Source: Rhodococcus yananensis (lineage in GTDB: Bacteria > Actinomycetota > Actinomycetes > Mycobacteriales > Mycobacteriaceae). Taken from it: 43,981 bases of DNA. The stretch is taken from assembly GCF_020515525.1 (NCBI RefSeq), contig NZ_JAIYEP010000035.1:1-43981 (forward strand). The letters are read 5' to 3'. The position numbers and the translations under genes are program-made. Below are positions 6,362 to 15,754 of this stretch, piece after piece; position 1 is the first letter of the stretch; every line of letters begins with the position of its first letter. The notes beneath the pieces were generated by a model. That model did not search any database. It worked only from the letters and a program-made list of their open reading frames with translations, and was not told where the DNA came from.

Positions 6362-7686
6362 GGTCCCCGATCCCCGATTATCTCCTCGAGGTCGTCGAGG
6401 CGTGCGGCTCCGACAATCCCGGTGCGACCGCCGGTTACATTCCGGAGCTCGCGCACGCCGATCCGGACCGGATCGCGGTGTGCGTGTCCACGGTGGACGG
6501 GATCGTGTACTCCGCCGGTGACGCGGATTCACCGTTCTCGATCCAGTCGATCTCGAAACCGTTCGTGTACGCCTTGGCACTGACCGAACTCGGGTTGGAT
6601 GCGGTACTGGACCGCGTCGGGGTGGAACCGAGTGGTGAGGCGTTCAACGAGTTGTCCCTCGACCGCGAGTCGGGACGTCCGCTCAATCCGATGATCAACG
6701 CGGGCGCGCTGACCACGCACGCTCTGGTGGGCCCCGCGACGGCGACTCCCGACGAGCGATTCGAACGCATCCGCAGCGGTCTGTCCGCGTTCGCCGGTCG
6801 TGAGCTCGGCGTGGACGAGGCGGTGTACGAGTCGGAGTGGGGCACCGCCTACCGGAACTCCGCGATCGCGAACATGCTGCGCAGTTACGCGGTGTTCGAC
6901 GGCGATCCCGCGGATGTGGTGCGCGGGTACACCCGCCAGTGCTCGATCACCGTCACCGCCCGGGATCTCGCGCTGATGGCCGCGACCCTCGCCAACGGCG
7001 GTGTCCAGCCGTCGACCGGGCGCCGGGTCGCGTCACGGCAGGTGGTGCGGCAGGTACTCAGCGTGATGATGTCGTGTGGGATGTACGACGCGGCCGGTGA
7101 CTGGATGTCGACGGTCGGGTTCCCCGCGAAGAGCGGTGTGTCCGGTGGTGTACTCGGCACCCTTCCCGGTCAGTTCGGTATCGCGACGTTCTCGCCGCGC
7201 CTGGACGCGCACGGATCGAGTGTCCGCGGTGTGCGGATGTGTACGCGACTGTCCGCCGACATGGGTATGCACATCATGGACGCACCGGAGCCCGCGCGTT
7301 CCGCGATCCGGCGCGACCGAGTGTTGCGGGGACCACGGGGCAACACGGTGCGGGTGTGCAGCCTGCAGGGCACGTTGCAGTTCAGCGGAGCCGAACACGT
7401 CCTGCGGGCCCTGTCCGACAGCGACGGACCGTACACCGCCCCGGCCGGTGACCGTCCCCGCGGCCGAATCGACTCGGTGATCCTCGATCTGCGGCGGGTG
7501 CATTCGGTCGACGACGTCGCCGAGCGGATGCTTCGGGAGGCGGTGCGCCGGCTGCGTCTCGACGGGTTGCGGGTGACGGTGGTCGATCCCGAGCACGTGT
7601 TGTATCCGCACCATCGGGCCGGGGACGGCGCGTCCGACGCGGTGGTGCCCTCCCTGGCACCGCTGGACGGGTACCGGCGTCTCTGA
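6358..7686 (+). CDS. glsA: Glutaminase with C-terminal STAS domain
   Basis: The enzyme hydrolyses L-glutamine to glutamate and ammonia. Residues 1-305 form the serine-dependent beta-lactamase-like glutaminase domain: catalytic S64-I-S-K67 (QSISKPF), N114 in PMINAGA, and later the conserved TVGFPAKSGVSGG and GTLPGQFGIATFSP loops. At 442 residues it exceeds the roughly 310 residues of simple GlsA proteins. The extra C-terminal part (about 325-430, with ILDLRRVHSVDDVAERML) is a STAS domain, as in other glutaminase-STAS fusions, and may regulate activity or oligomerisation. Coupling to a sulfur-anion exporter by the ATGA overlap is unusual for a glutaminase. Confidence 0.93.
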   Translation: MRSPIPDYLLEVVEACGSDNPGATAGYIPELAHADPDRIAVCVSTVDGIVYSAGDADSPFSIQSISKPFVYALALTELGLDAVLDRVGVEPSGEAFNELSLDRESGRPLNPMINAGALTTHALVGPATATPDERFERIRSGLSAFAGRELGVDEAVYESEWGTAYRNSAIANMLRSYAVFDGDPADVVRGYTRQCSITVTARDLALMAATLANGGVQPSTGRRVASRQVVRQVLSVMMSCGMYDAAGDWMSTVGFPAKSGVSGGVLGTLPGQFGIATFSPRLDAHGSSVRGVRMCTRLSADMGMHIMDAPEPARSAIRRDRVLRGPRGNTVRVCSLQGTLQFSGAEHVLRALSDSDGPYTAPAGDRPRGRIDSVILDLRRVHSVDDVAERMLREAVRRLRLDGLRVTVVDPEHVLYPHHRAGDGASDAVVPSLAPLDGYRRL

Positions 7687-7743
7687 GGGTCGCACCCGTC
7701 GACCGAGACACCAAGATCAACAGATCGGTGGTTCACGGATACG

Positions 7744-8361
7744 ATGCCTCGCGTGATCCGACACCGCGTCCTCGCCCTGCCCGCCGTTCTCGCCTGCGCC
7801 ACCCTGCTCGGCGCATGCTCGTCCGATACCGATCCGGCGCCCACCCAGGGCTCCGCCACCACCGACGTCACCACAGAATTCGACGATGCGCTCGCCGACA
7901 TCTACGGCGACGAGAACATCCCCGCCGATGCCCTCCTCGACGACGAACTCCTCGCCCGGTTCCCGGACTGCGGTGCCGTCGCACCCGCCCTCGGCGATCA
8001 CCTCGACGGCCTGGAGCAGGATTCCGGCAACGGTGTCAGCCCCTACGCCGTGTCGTGCATGTGGATGTCCCCCGGCGGCGAACGTTCCGTGGGAGTGACC
8101 CTCGCCGCCGGAACCGGGGTCGTCTCCGACGCCACCGTGCTCGAGGCCGGGGGCATGGAGGTGCTCGACGACGACGCGATCGACGCGGCCGGAGGCGTCG
8201 CCTACGCGCTGTCCTACGCCGCCGGGGAACCGGGGCCCGTCGTCACCACCGTCGAACTGCCCGACGTCCAGGTGTCCGTCACCGGCGGCCACTGGGCGGA
8301 CGGCACGGCCCTCGACGGAGCAGCCGCGGTCCGGGTGGTCACGGACCTGCTCGACCTCTGA
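7744..8361 (+). CDS. Predicted secreted lipoprotein
   Basis: The 205-residue protein starts with a basic n-region, a hydrophobic core and a lipobox ending LLGAC, with the lipidated Cys at position 25. The mature part is acidic, with two further cysteines (FPDCGAV and SCMWMS) that could form a disulfide, and an Ala/Gly-rich C-terminal half. The arrangement resembles small actinobacterial surface lipoproteins of the DUF3558 type, but I cannot assign a family firmly. It is convergent with meaB, 37 nt apart. A TACGAT hexamer abuts the ATG and no ribosome-binding site is evident. Confidence 0.7.
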   Translation: MPRVIRHRVLALPAVLACATLLGACSSDTDPAPTQGSATTDVTTEFDDALADIYGDENIPADALLDDELLARFPDCGAVAPALGDHLDGLEQDSGNGVSPYAVSCMWMSPGGERSVGVTLAAGTGVVSDATVLEAGGMEVLDDDAIDAAGGVAYALSYAAGEPGPVVTTVELPDVQVSVTGGHWADGTALDGAAAVRVVTDLLDL

Positions 8362-8398
8362 GTGCCCGGTGGCGGCGACGGGGAGCGCCCGGTCGGTT

Positions 8399-9424
8399 CT
8401 ACCCGTCGCTGCCGTCGAACGCCGACAGGATCCGCTGAGCGGCCAGCGCGGCGGTCGACGAGCCGTCCCGCACCGCAGCTTCGGTGTCCTCCCGGATCCG
8501 TCGGACAGCGGGATTCGTCTCGAGACGGCGCAGCAACTGGTCGTGCACCATCGTCCACATCCAGTCGACCTGTTGCCGTCGCCTGTTCTCCTCGAACTGC
8601 CCGGCCTCACCGAGCACGGCACGGTGCTCGAGGACGGTGCCCCAGAACTCGTCCAGGCCCCTGCCCTCGAGACCGCTCATGGTGATGACCGGCGGTTTCC
8701 ACAGCGCGTCGTGTGGGTGCACCATGCGCATCGCGCCGGCGAGTTCGCGGGCGGCCACCCGGGCGTCGCGTTCGTGGTCGCCGTCGGCCTTGTTGACGGC
8801 AACCAGATCGGCGAGTTCGAGCACACCCTTCTTGATGCCCTGCAACTGGTCGCCGGTGCGGGCCAGCGTCAGGAAGCAGAAGCAGTCCACCATGTTCGCA
8901 ACCGTGACCTCGGACTGGCCGACACCGACGGTCTCGACGAGGATCACGTCGAACCCGGCGGCCTCGAGCAACACCATCGTCTCGCGGGTCGCCTTGGCGA
9001 CACCCCCGAGCGTCCCGGCCGTCGGGGACGGCCGGATGTAGGCCTCGGGCCGCACCGACAACCGGGCCATGCGCGTCTTGTCGCCGAGGATCGACCCGCC
9101 GGAGCGGGTGGACGACGGGTCCACGGCGAGCACCGCGACGCGATGCCCCTTCTCGACGAGGAACATGCCGAGCGCGTCGATGAACGTCGACTTGCCGACT
9201 CCGGGCACACCGGTGATGCCGATGCGCATGGCGCCTCCCGCGTGCGGGAGCAGACGAAGCAGCAGCTGCTGGGCCTGATCCCGATGATCGTCGCGGGTGG
9301 ATTCGATCAGGGTGATCGCGCGGGCCAGACCGGCCCGGTCGCTCCCGAGTACGGCGTCCGCGAGGGCGTCGAGATCGACCGGGCGGCGACGGGCCGTCGC
9401 CGCCCGAACCGAAGTGTCTCCCAT
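8399..9424 (-). CDS. meaB: MeaB/ArgK GTPase chaperone of methylmalonyl-CoA mutase
   Basis: This 341-residue G3E-type P-loop GTPase guards adenosylcobalamin loading and reactivation of methylmalonyl-CoA mutase. The Walker A motif GVPGVGKST lies at about residues 72-80, DKTRMARL and the switch region follow, VETVGVGQSE forms the Walker B/G3 region, and NKADGDHERD supplies the guanine-specificity motif. The C-terminal part provides the dimerisation arm. The ATG is 7 nt after the mutB stop, so the gene is the last of a mutA-mutB-meaB operon. The same order occurs in mycobacteria, where a toxin-antitoxin pair lies between mutB and meaB in M. tuberculosis; that pair is absent here. Confidence 0.95.
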   Translation of the reverse strand: MGDTSVRAATARRRPVDLDALADAVLGSDRAGLARAITLIESTRDDHRDQAQQLLLRLLPHAGGAMRIGITGVPGVGKSTFIDALGMFLVEKGHRVAVLAVDPSSTRSGGSILGDKTRMARLSVRPEAYIRPSPTAGTLGGVAKATRETMVLLEAAGFDVILVETVGVGQSEVTVANMVDCFCFLTLARTGDQLQGIKKGVLELADLVAVNKADGDHERDARVAARELAGAMRMVHPHDALWKPPVITMSGLEGRGLDEFWGTVLEHRAVLGEAGQFEENRRRQQVDWMWTMVHDQLLRRLETNPAVRRIREDTEAAVRDGSSTAALAAQRILSAFDGSDG

Positions 9425-9431
9425 CGGCGTA

Positions 9432-11678
9432 TCAGCTCCCGAGGTCGTGTCCGAGCTGGTCGGCGAGCTTGCGCAGCAGACCCGACGCGGCATCGGCGAT
9501 GACGGTGCCGGGCGGGTAGATGGCAGTGGCGCCGGCCTCGTACAGTTCGTCGAAGTCACCCGGCGGGATGACGCCGCCGACCACGATCATGATGTCTTCG
9601 CGGCCGACCTCGGCGAGGGCGGCCTTCAACGCGGGCACCAGGGTCAGGTGTCCCGCGGCCAACGACGACACACCGACGACGTGCACGTCGTTGTCGGCCG
9701 CCTGCTGGGCGACCTCCTCCGGGGTCTGGAACAGCGGTCCCACATCGACGTCGAAGCCGAGGTCGGCGAAGGCCGTCGAGATCACCTTCTGGCCGCGGTC
9801 GTGCCCGTCCTGTCCCATCTTCGCGACGAGGATGCGGGGACGACGCCCCTCTTCCTCGGCGAACCTGGCGACGAGTTCGGTTGCCGTGCTGATGTTGCCC
9901 GCCTTTCCGGCCTCGTCCCGGTAGACACCGCTGATCGTGCGGATCTCGGCCTGGTGCCGACCGTAGACCTTCTCGAGCGCGTCCGAGATCTCACCGCCGG
10001 TCGCCTTCGCTCGGGCCGCGTCGATCGCGAGCGCGAGCAGGTTGTTCTCCATGCCGCGTTCGTTCGAGGCGGCGGCCCGGGTGAGCTCGGCGAGCGCCGC
10101 CTGACACGCCGCCTCGTCACGCTCGGCGCGCAACTGCTGCAGCTTCGCGATCTGCTCCGCACGCACCTTGGTGTTGTCGACCTTGAGGACCTCGATGCTG
10201 TCCGGCTCGGCCGGCACGTACTTGTTGACGCCGACCAGCGGCTGCCGGCCCGAGTCGATGCGGGCCTGGGTGCGGGCCGCGGCCTCCTCGATGCGCAACT
10301 TCGGGATGCCTTCCGAGATGGCCTGCGCCATACCGCCCGCCGCCTCGACCTCGGCGATGTGCGCCCGGGCCCGCTCGGCGAGTTGGTGAGTGAGCCACTC
10401 GACGTAGTGCGATCCGCCCCACGGGTCGATCGGACGGGTCGTGCCGGATTCCTGCTGGAGCAGCAACTGCGTGTTTCGGGCGATACGCGCGGAGAAGTCC
10501 GTCGGCAGCGCGATGGCCTCGTCGAGCGCATTGGTGTGCAGCGACTGGGTGTGCCCCTGGGTCGCGGCCATGGCCTCCACACAGGTGCGCGGCACGTTGT
10601 TGAACACGTCCTGCGCGGTCAGCGACCAGCCGGAGGTCTGTGAGTGCGTCCGCAGCGACAGCGACTTCGCGTTCTTCGGATCGAACTTCGCGACGAGTTC
10701 GCTCCACAGCAGACGCCCGGCCCGCATCTTGGCGACTTCCATGAAGAAGTTCATGCCGATCGCCCAGAAGAACGACAGACGCGGCGCGAACTTGTCGATG
10801 TCCATGCCCGCGTCCAGTCCGGCGCGGATGTACTCGACTCCGTCGGCGAGCGTGTAGGCCAGCTCCAGGTCGGCGGTGGCTCCGGCCTCCTGGATGTGAT
10901 AGCCGGAGATCGAGATGGAGTTGAACTTCGGCATCTTCGCGCTGGTGTACGCGAAGATGTCGGAGATGATCCGCATCGACGGTTTCGGCGGGTAGATGTA
11001 GGTGTTGCGGACCATGAACTCCTTCAGAATGTCGTTCTGAATCGTTCCGGCCAGTTGCTCGGGCTTGACGCCCTGCTCCTCCGCGGCCACGACGTACAGC
11101 GCGAGGATCGGCAGCACCGCGCCGTTCATGGTCATCGACACCGACACCTGCGACAGGTCGATGCCGTCGAAGAGCTGCCGCATGTCGAGGATCGAGTCGA
11201 TCGCGACACCGGCCATGCCCACGTCCCCCTGCACGCGCGGGTGGTCGGAGTCGTAGCCGCGGTGCGTCGCGAGGTCGAACGCGACGGACAGGCCCTTCTG
11301 TCCGGCCGCAAGGTTGCGTCGGTAGAAGGCATTCGATTCCGCGGCGGTGGAGAACCCGGCGTACTGGCGGATGGTCCACGGCTGGTTGACGTACATCGTC
11401 GGGTAGGGGCCACGCACGAACGGGGCGACACCCGGGTAGCTGCCGAGCGGGTAGCCCTCGGCGACGACTGCGTCGCGGTCGGCCTTGGTGTAGACCGGTT
11501 TGACGTCGATGCCCTCGGGGGTGTTCCACACGACGTCGTCGACGGTGTAGTTGTTGGCGGTCGCGACGGACTCGACGAGTGTGGCGGCCTGCTCCGCGGT
11601 GGGAGCGTCGGGTGTCGGCGCCTCCGGGTCCGTCAGCGGGACATCGGCGAAGCTGCCGATCTCGTGTTGGTTGCTCAC
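9432..11678 (-). CDS. mutB: Methylmalonyl-CoA mutase large (catalytic) subunit
   Basis: This subunit isomerises (R)-methylmalonyl-CoA and succinyl-CoA with adenosylcobalamin, joining propionate, odd-chain and branched-chain catabolism to the TCA cycle. The 748-residue protein has the N-terminal TIM-barrel substrate domain ([40 protein letters not shown]) and a C-terminal B12 domain ([15 protein letters not shown]). H626 is the lower axial cobalt ligand, and SSL and VVGG contacts follow. It starts with GTG directly after the mutA stop, without an intergenic base, indicating coupled translation of the two subunits. Confidence 0.97.
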   Translation of the reverse strand: MSNQHEIGSFADVPLTDPEAPTPDAPTAEQAATLVESVATANNYTVDDVVWNTPEGIDVKPVYTKADRDAVVAEGYPLGSYPGVAPFVRGPYPTMYVNQPWTIRQYAGFSTAAESNAFYRRNLAAGQKGLSVAFDLATHRGYDSDHPRVQGDVGMAGVAIDSILDMRQLFDGIDLSQVSVSMTMNGAVLPILALYVVAAEEQGVKPEQLAGTIQNDILKEFMVRNTYIYPPKPSMRIISDIFAYTSAKMPKFNSISISGYHIQEAGATADLELAYTLADGVEYIRAGLDAGMDIDKFAPRLSFFWAIGMNFFMEVAKMRAGRLLWSELVAKFDPKNAKSLSLRTHSQTSGWSLTAQDVFNNVPRTCVEAMAATQGHTQSLHTNALDEAIALPTDFSARIARNTQLLLQQESGTTRPIDPWGGSHYVEWLTHQLAERARAHIAEVEAAGGMAQAISEGIPKLRIEEAAARTQARIDSGRQPLVGVNKYVPAEPDSIEVLKVDNTKVRAEQIAKLQQLRAERDEAACQAALAELTRAAASNERGMENNLLALAIDAARAKATGGEISDALEKVYGRHQAEIRTISGVYRDEAGKAGNISTATELVARFAEEEGRRPRILVAKMGQDGHDRGQKVISTAFADLGFDVDVGPLFQTPEEVAQQAADNDVHVVGVSSLAAGHLTLVPALKAALAEVGREDIMIVVGGVIPPGDFDELYEAGATAIYPPGTVIADAASGLLRKLADQLGHDLGS

Positions 11679-13547
11679 TTACGCTCCCAGGGTGTTCAGC
11701 AGGTCGGTCAGGGCCGCGACCGCGTCGATGCGGGCGGTGAGGAAGCCGTCGGGGCGGCCCTCCGCCCCCACATCGCCGACGGCCTTCTCCGGTCCGGCGA
11801 GCAGCACGGTGGTGATGCCGCCGCGGCGCAGGGCTGCGGTGGCGTCGGCCGCGTGCTCGCCGTAGCGGGCGTCGGTTCCGCAGAGCACCGCGATCGTGGC
11901 CCCGGATTCGCGGACGGCGGCGGCGATCGTGTCGTCGTCGACGTCGAGCGGCCCCGGGTCGACGGCGGCGATGCCACCGGCGGCCAGCAGGTTGGTCGCG
12001 AACGTGGTGCGCACATTGTGTTCGGCGACCGGGCCGAGCGGCGCGAGCAGCACCGTCGGGCGGGCGCCGTGCGCAGCGAGATGCGCATCGGAGCGGTCGC
12101 GCAGCGCCTCGAACGGCGCGGCGTATCGCACCGCGATGTCGCCGGCGGTGGCGGCACCGGCGGGCAGCGGGTTCTCCGCGAGGTTCGGGAACTCGTTGAC
12201 TCCGGTGACGGCGGTGCGTCGATGCGCGATGTCCGACGCGCGGCGCTCGCGCGTCGCGGCGATCCGCTCACCGAGGAGTCCTGCGTCGAGTGCCGCGAGG
12301 TAGCCGCCCGCGGCCTCGATCTGTTGGAAGAACTCCCACGACTTCGCGGCGACCTGCGCGGTGAGTTCCTCCACGTACCAGGATCCGGCGCCCGGATCGA
12401 GGACACGACCGAGATTCGACTCCTCGAGCAGCAGCAGCTGGGTGTTGCGCGCGATGCGGGCCGAGAACGACTCGGACACGTCGAGGCTGCCGGCGGGCAG
12501 CGCCGCGTCGAACGGCAACACCGTGACCGAATCGGCGCCACCGATGCCCGCGCCGAAGGTGGCGAGGGTGGTGCGCAGCATGTTCACCCACGGGTCGCGC
12601 TGGGCCATCATCGCCGCGGACGTGACCGCGTGCTGCGGGGCGTTCCCGGCGTCCGGCGCCCCGACGACCTGCGCGACGCGCGCCCACAACTGCCGGGCGG
12701 CCCGGAACTTGGCGATGGTCTGGAACTGGTCGTCGGTGGCGGAGAACCGGAACTCGAGCTGGCCGAGGGCCCGTTCGACGGGCAGTCCGACGGCGACGAG
12801 GTCACGCACATGGGCGAGGGCCGCAGCGATCGACGCACCGAGTTCCTCGGCATCGGATGCTCCGGCGTTGTGGAACGCGGTGCCGTCGACGGTGAGTGCG
12901 CGGACGTTCTCGCCGCGGTCGGCGGCGGCGAGCGCCAGGTCCACGGCCCCGGCGACGGTGACGTCGTCGCGGCCGGAGAAGGCACTGGTCAACGGTGCTG
13001 CGCCGAGCGCGAGACGCACGGCGGCGCGGTCGGCGACGTCGGTGCGGGTGTCGAGCAGCGTGTAGAACGCGGTCGCCGCGGCGGCGGTGTCGACGCCGGC
13101 GTCGAGAGTGATCGGCGCGAGGTCGAGGTAGACACCGTCGAGGGCCGTACCGAGCGCGTCGACGGGCAGTGCGTCGGCCCCGGTGCGCAGCCACAGGGCG
13201 CTCACGCCGTTGCCGAGGGCGTCGATGATGCGTTCGTTGAGGGCTTTCGCGTCGGTTCCGTCGAATCGCGCGGAGACGAGCCAGCCGACGGTGACGTCGC
13301 GGGTGGCGGAGCCACCGCGCACGAACGGGAACGCACCGGGCAGCGGCGCCTCGGGGTGTTCGTCGAGTTCACCGTAGAGCGGGGACACGGTGACGTCGTC
13401 GTACGTGGTGGTTTCGAGCAGACGCTGCGGCTCGGGGCCCAGTTCGGCCGGATCGACGCGGCGGGACTTGGCCAGCACCCCCGCGACCGCCTTCTGCCAC
13501 TGCGCGTACGCGCGCGCGGCGTCCTCGGCTTCTGCAGCTAATGACAC
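11679..13547 (-). CDS. mutA: Methylmalonyl-CoA mutase small subunit
   Basis: This 622-residue partner of MutB forms the alpha-beta heterodimer. It keeps the barrel fold and segments paralogous to MutB ([18 protein letters not shown], then DPGAGSWYVEELT). The C-terminal cobalamin-like domain lacks the D-x-H-x2-G ligand motif: the equivalent strand reads VLLAPLGPVAEHNV. It therefore should not bind the cofactor, as is normal for the small subunit. The GTG start is supported by a strong AGGAGG ribosome-binding site about 7 nt upstream. It is the first gene of the mutA-mutB-meaB operon and is divergent from the TVP38 gene. Confidence 0.95.
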   Translation of the reverse strand: MSLAAEAEDAARAYAQWQKAVAGVLAKSRRVDPAELGPEPQRLLETTTYDDVTVSPLYGELDEHPEAPLPGAFPFVRGGSATRDVTVGWLVSARFDGTDAKALNERIIDALGNGVSALWLRTGADALPVDALGTALDGVYLDLAPITLDAGVDTAAAATAFYTLLDTRTDVADRAAVRLALGAAPLTSAFSGRDDVTVAGAVDLALAAADRGENVRALTVDGTAFHNAGASDAEELGASIAAALAHVRDLVAVGLPVERALGQLEFRFSATDDQFQTIAKFRAARQLWARVAQVVGAPDAGNAPQHAVTSAAMMAQRDPWVNMLRTTLATFGAGIGGADSVTVLPFDAALPAGSLDVSESFSARIARNTQLLLLEESNLGRVLDPGAGSWYVEELTAQVAAKSWEFFQQIEAAGGYLAALDAGLLGERIAATRERRASDIAHRRTAVTGVNEFPNLAENPLPAGAATAGDIAVRYAAPFEALRDRSDAHLAAHGARPTVLLAPLGPVAEHNVRTTFATNLLAAGGIAAVDPGPLDVDDDTIAAAVRESGATIAVLCGTDARYGEHAADATAALRRGGITTVLLAGPEKAVGDVGAEGRPDGFLTARIDAVAALTDLLNTLGA

Positions 13548-13668
13548 GTGCGATTCCTCCTACTGCGGGTGTGCAGGCGTTCGGTGGCCGGGGTCGACCG
13601 GGCAGACGTTTCCGACGCACACACATTAAGCCGACACGGCTGTGATGCCAGCCGCACACACGGTGAAT

Positions 13669-13689
13669 CTGTTGTGGGGATCACCACAG
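13669..13689. promoter_or_regulatory. Imperfect palindrome in the mutA/TVP38 divergent region
   Basis: CTGTTGTG and CACCACAG are complementary at seven of eight positions around GGGAT. It lies about 120 nt upstream of mutA and 105 nt upstream of the divergent gene, where a regulator of propionate metabolism could act. A smaller GGCTG/CAGCC inverted repeat is nearby. No regulator is assigned. Confidence 0.3.
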
Positions 13690-13794
13690 GTTGGCTAACG
13701 ATCGATAATGAGTATGCGCAACGGCACTGTGGTTCGTTGCACTACCCCCTCCGTCCGCGGTGTCGAGCACGTCGGGACGGTAGGCTGAGCGGTC

Positions 13795-14502
13795 GTGACG
13801 AGGATTCTCAAGGACCGCAGAGTCGTCGGTATCCTCGTTCTCCTGGCCGGGTTGGCGGCGATCGCGCTGCTCGTGCCGCATCCGTCGATCTCGCAGGTCC
13901 GACAGTGGTCGGAGTCGGTGGACGGGCCGGTGCTCGTCCTGACGTTCTTCGTCGTGCACGCGCTGGTGACGATCGCCCCCGTGCCCCGGACGGTGTTCAC
14001 ACTCAGCGCCGGAGTGCTGTTCGGCGGTGCACTCGGCGTCGCGGTGACGGCGGCCGCGACGACGATCAGTGCGGTACTGGCGTTCCTGCTGGTGCGCGCG
14101 GTGGGGCGCGAGGTGGTGGCCACGCATCTGACGCATCCCGTCGCGAAGACGATCGACCTGCGACTGGCGCGGCGCGGGTGGCTCGCGGTGGGGTCGCTGC
14201 GGTTGATCGCGGCGGCACCGTTCTTCGTCGTCAACTGTTGTTGCGCGGTGTCGTCGGTGCGGATGGTGCCGTACACGTTCGCGACGGTCGTGGGAATCCT
14301 GCCGGGGACGGTCGCGGTGGTACTGCTCGGTGATGCACTCACAGGGCAGTCCAGCCCCGCGTTGGTCGCGGTGACCGCGGTGTGCATCGCGTTCGGTGTC
14401 GGTGGCCTCCTGCTCGAAGCACGGCTTCCCGAGCCGGCGGGGTCGGCACTCGACGCGGTGGTCGATGCGGAACCCGCCACCCCGTCAAGGTTCAACGCTT
14501 GA
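13795..14502 (+). CDS. TVP38/TMEM64 (VTT domain) membrane protein
   Basis: The 235-residue inner-membrane protein has a first helix near residues 10-28 and the VTT domain signature: PRTVFTLSAGVLFGGALGV, then RLIAAAPFFVVNCCCAVSSV and RMVPYTFAT. This fits the TVP38/DedA-like superfamily; some relatives are lipid scramblases or affect membrane lipid distribution, but this member's role is unknown. M. tuberculosis has the equivalent Rv1491c beside mutA, so position and family agree. A TAGGCT hexamer lies 8 nt before the GTG and no ribosome-binding site is seen, consistent with a leaderless transcript. Confidence 0.88.
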   Translation: MTRILKDRRVVGILVLLAGLAAIALLVPHPSISQVRQWSESVDGPVLVLTFFVVHALVTIAPVPRTVFTLSAGVLFGGALGVAVTAAATTISAVLAFLLVRAVGREVVATHLTHPVAKTIDLRLARRGWLAVGSLRLIAAAPFFVVNCCCAVSSVRMVPYTFATVVGILPGTVAVVLLGDALTGQSSPALVAVTAVCIAFGVGGLLLEARLPEPAGSALDAVVDAEPATPSRFNA

Positions 14503-14530
14503 TTTTTCTCTTTCAAGGCATCACCCTTGA
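14485..14530. promoter_or_regulatory. Tandem TCAAG-N8-CTTGA operator-like palindromes
   Basis: Two 18-bp palindromes share the same architecture: TCAAGGTTCAACGCTTGA at 14485-14502 and TCAAGGCATCACCCTTGA at 14513-14530, centre to centre 28 bp. The first covers the end of the TVP38 gene; the second ends 3 nt before the ATG of the HTH protein. The four half-sites alternate in orientation. The spacing and location suggest binding of two dimers, probably by the HTH protein itself. Confidence 0.5.
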
Positions 14531-14533
14531 CTC

Positions 14534-15115
14534 ATGTTCGTGTTGACGGTCGACCAGCGCGGCAGCCGACGTGACGTCGACCGCGTCACCGAACTGCTCA
14601 CCGAACTACGCGAACCCCGCCTGCTCCGCCCGTTCGAGCGCACCGCCGGCGACGAGGTCCAGGCCGTCACCGACGATCCCGTCGTCGTCGTCGACCTCAC
14701 GCTCGAACTGCTGCGACGCGGACGATGGAGCGTCGGGGTGGGAATCGGTGCCGTGGAGACACCGCTACCCGAGCAGACCCGCGCCGGTCGCGGGCCTGCC
14801 TTCGAACAGGCCCGTCTCGCAGTCGAACGCGCCAAGAACGCGCCCGGCCGCATCGCCGTCGACGGCACCGACCAGCAGGGCGCCACCGACGCCGACGCCG
14901 TGCTGACCCTCCTCGCCGCAATCGTGCTGCGCCGCACCGAACAGGGGCACGAGGCCGTCGCCCTGGCCCTCGCCGGGCACACCCGGACCGAGATCGCCGA
15001 GACCCTCGGCATCAGCAAACAGGCCGTGTCGCAGCGACTGCACACCGCGTGGTGGCAGGCCGAGCTCACCGGGCGTCCGCTCGCCCACCGCCTCCTCGGA
15101 AGGGCCGACCGTTGA
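14534..15115 (+). CDS. SatD-like protein with C-terminal HTH
   Basis: The N-terminal part (about residues 1-125) resembles the SatD-like family, with TVDQRGSRRDVDRV, a central beta-rich stretch and RAKNAPGRIAVDG. The C-terminal 65 residues form a sigma-70-region-4/LuxR-like helix-turn-helix (LALAGHTRTEIAETLGISKQ, then AVSQRLHTAWW), so DNA binding is likely. The stop overlaps the next gene (TTGA). SatD-family genes elsewhere are commonly paired with a DUF3307 membrane protein, matching the partner here. No strong ribosome-binding site precedes the ATG; the palindromes occupy that space, suggesting autoregulation. Confidence 0.65.
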   Translation: MFVLTVDQRGSRRDVDRVTELLTELREPRLLRPFERTAGDEVQAVTDDPVVVVDLTLELLRRGRWSVGVGIGAVETPLPEQTRAGRGPAFEQARLAVERAKNAPGRIAVDGTDQQGATDADAVLTLLAAIVLRRTEQGHEAVALALAGHTRTEIAETLGISKQAVSQRLHTAWWQAELTGRPLAHRLLGRADR

Positions 15116-15627
15116 CCGTCGTCGCGCTGCTGTGCCTCGCCGTCGCCGCCGCGGCTCCCGCGCTGATGCTGCTACCACGACCGCGGGTGCGAACCTCGGC
15201 GCTCGTGAGCCTCGTCGCGCTGGCAGTCGCCGCCCTCGCCGCCGCCGCGGCCCCACCCGCGCAGGGTGTCGCCGTGGTGGTCGCGCTGGTGCTCACCGCG
15301 CTCGCCGCGATCACCGGCGGCGGCCCCACCGTGCTCGTCGCCTTCCGCATCGCACGGCGCCAACCCGATGCCGGACCCGCGCCCTCTCCCCCACCGGGTC
15401 CGCTGCGGGGCGGCCGCGTCATCGGCGTCCTCGAACGCGCCGCGGTCACCGCATCGATCCTCGCGGGCTGGCCCGAGGGCATCGCGATCATCATGGCGGT
15501 GAAGGGCCTCGCCCGATATCCCGAACTCCGCGAACCTCAGGCCTCCGAGCAGTTCATCATCGGCACCGCGACCAGCGTCCTGTGGGCGGTCGCCGCCTGC
15601 GGTGTCGGGCGGGCCCTCCTCACCTGA
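15112..15627 (+). CDS. Membrane protein coupled to the SatD-like gene (DUF3307-like C terminus)
   Basis: The 171-residue protein has N-terminal hydrophobic segments, a Pro-rich loop near residue 90, and a conserved-looking C-terminal block: GRVIGVLERAAV, AIIMAVKGLARYPEL and EQFIIGTATSVLW. That block matches the G-x-x-I-G-x-x-E-R, A-K-x-L-x-R and E-x-x-I-I-G-T pattern I associate with DUF3307-type partners of SatD proteins. Translation starts at TTG inside the previous stop (4-nt TTGA overlap), with GGAAGG about 8 nt upstream, so expression is tied to the HTH protein. The function is not known; a regulator plus a membrane sensor or effector is one reading. Confidence 0.65.
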   Translation: MTVVALLCLAVAAAAPALMLLPRPRVRTSALVSLVALAVAALAAAAAPPAQGVAVVVALVLTALAAITGGGPTVLVAFRIARRQPDAGPAPSPPPGPLRGGRVIGVLERAAVTASILAGWPEGIAIIMAVKGLARYPELREPQASEQFIIGTATSVLWAVAACGVGRALLT

Positions 15628-15754
15628 ACGGCCCTCGTCGACCCCACCCGTGCGCACTGCTGGTAGCCAGGACCACCACAAACGCGCACGGGTCGGAGGC
15701 GCGGCGCGGCGGCTCACCTGGCATACTCGTCGATCGACAACCGAACATGCCACC

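Noticed and set aside
10117-13541. Long open frames on both strands over mutA and mutB (up to 965 aa)
   Set aside because: They are complementary-frame shadows of the mutase genes, Arg/Val-rich without any family motif.
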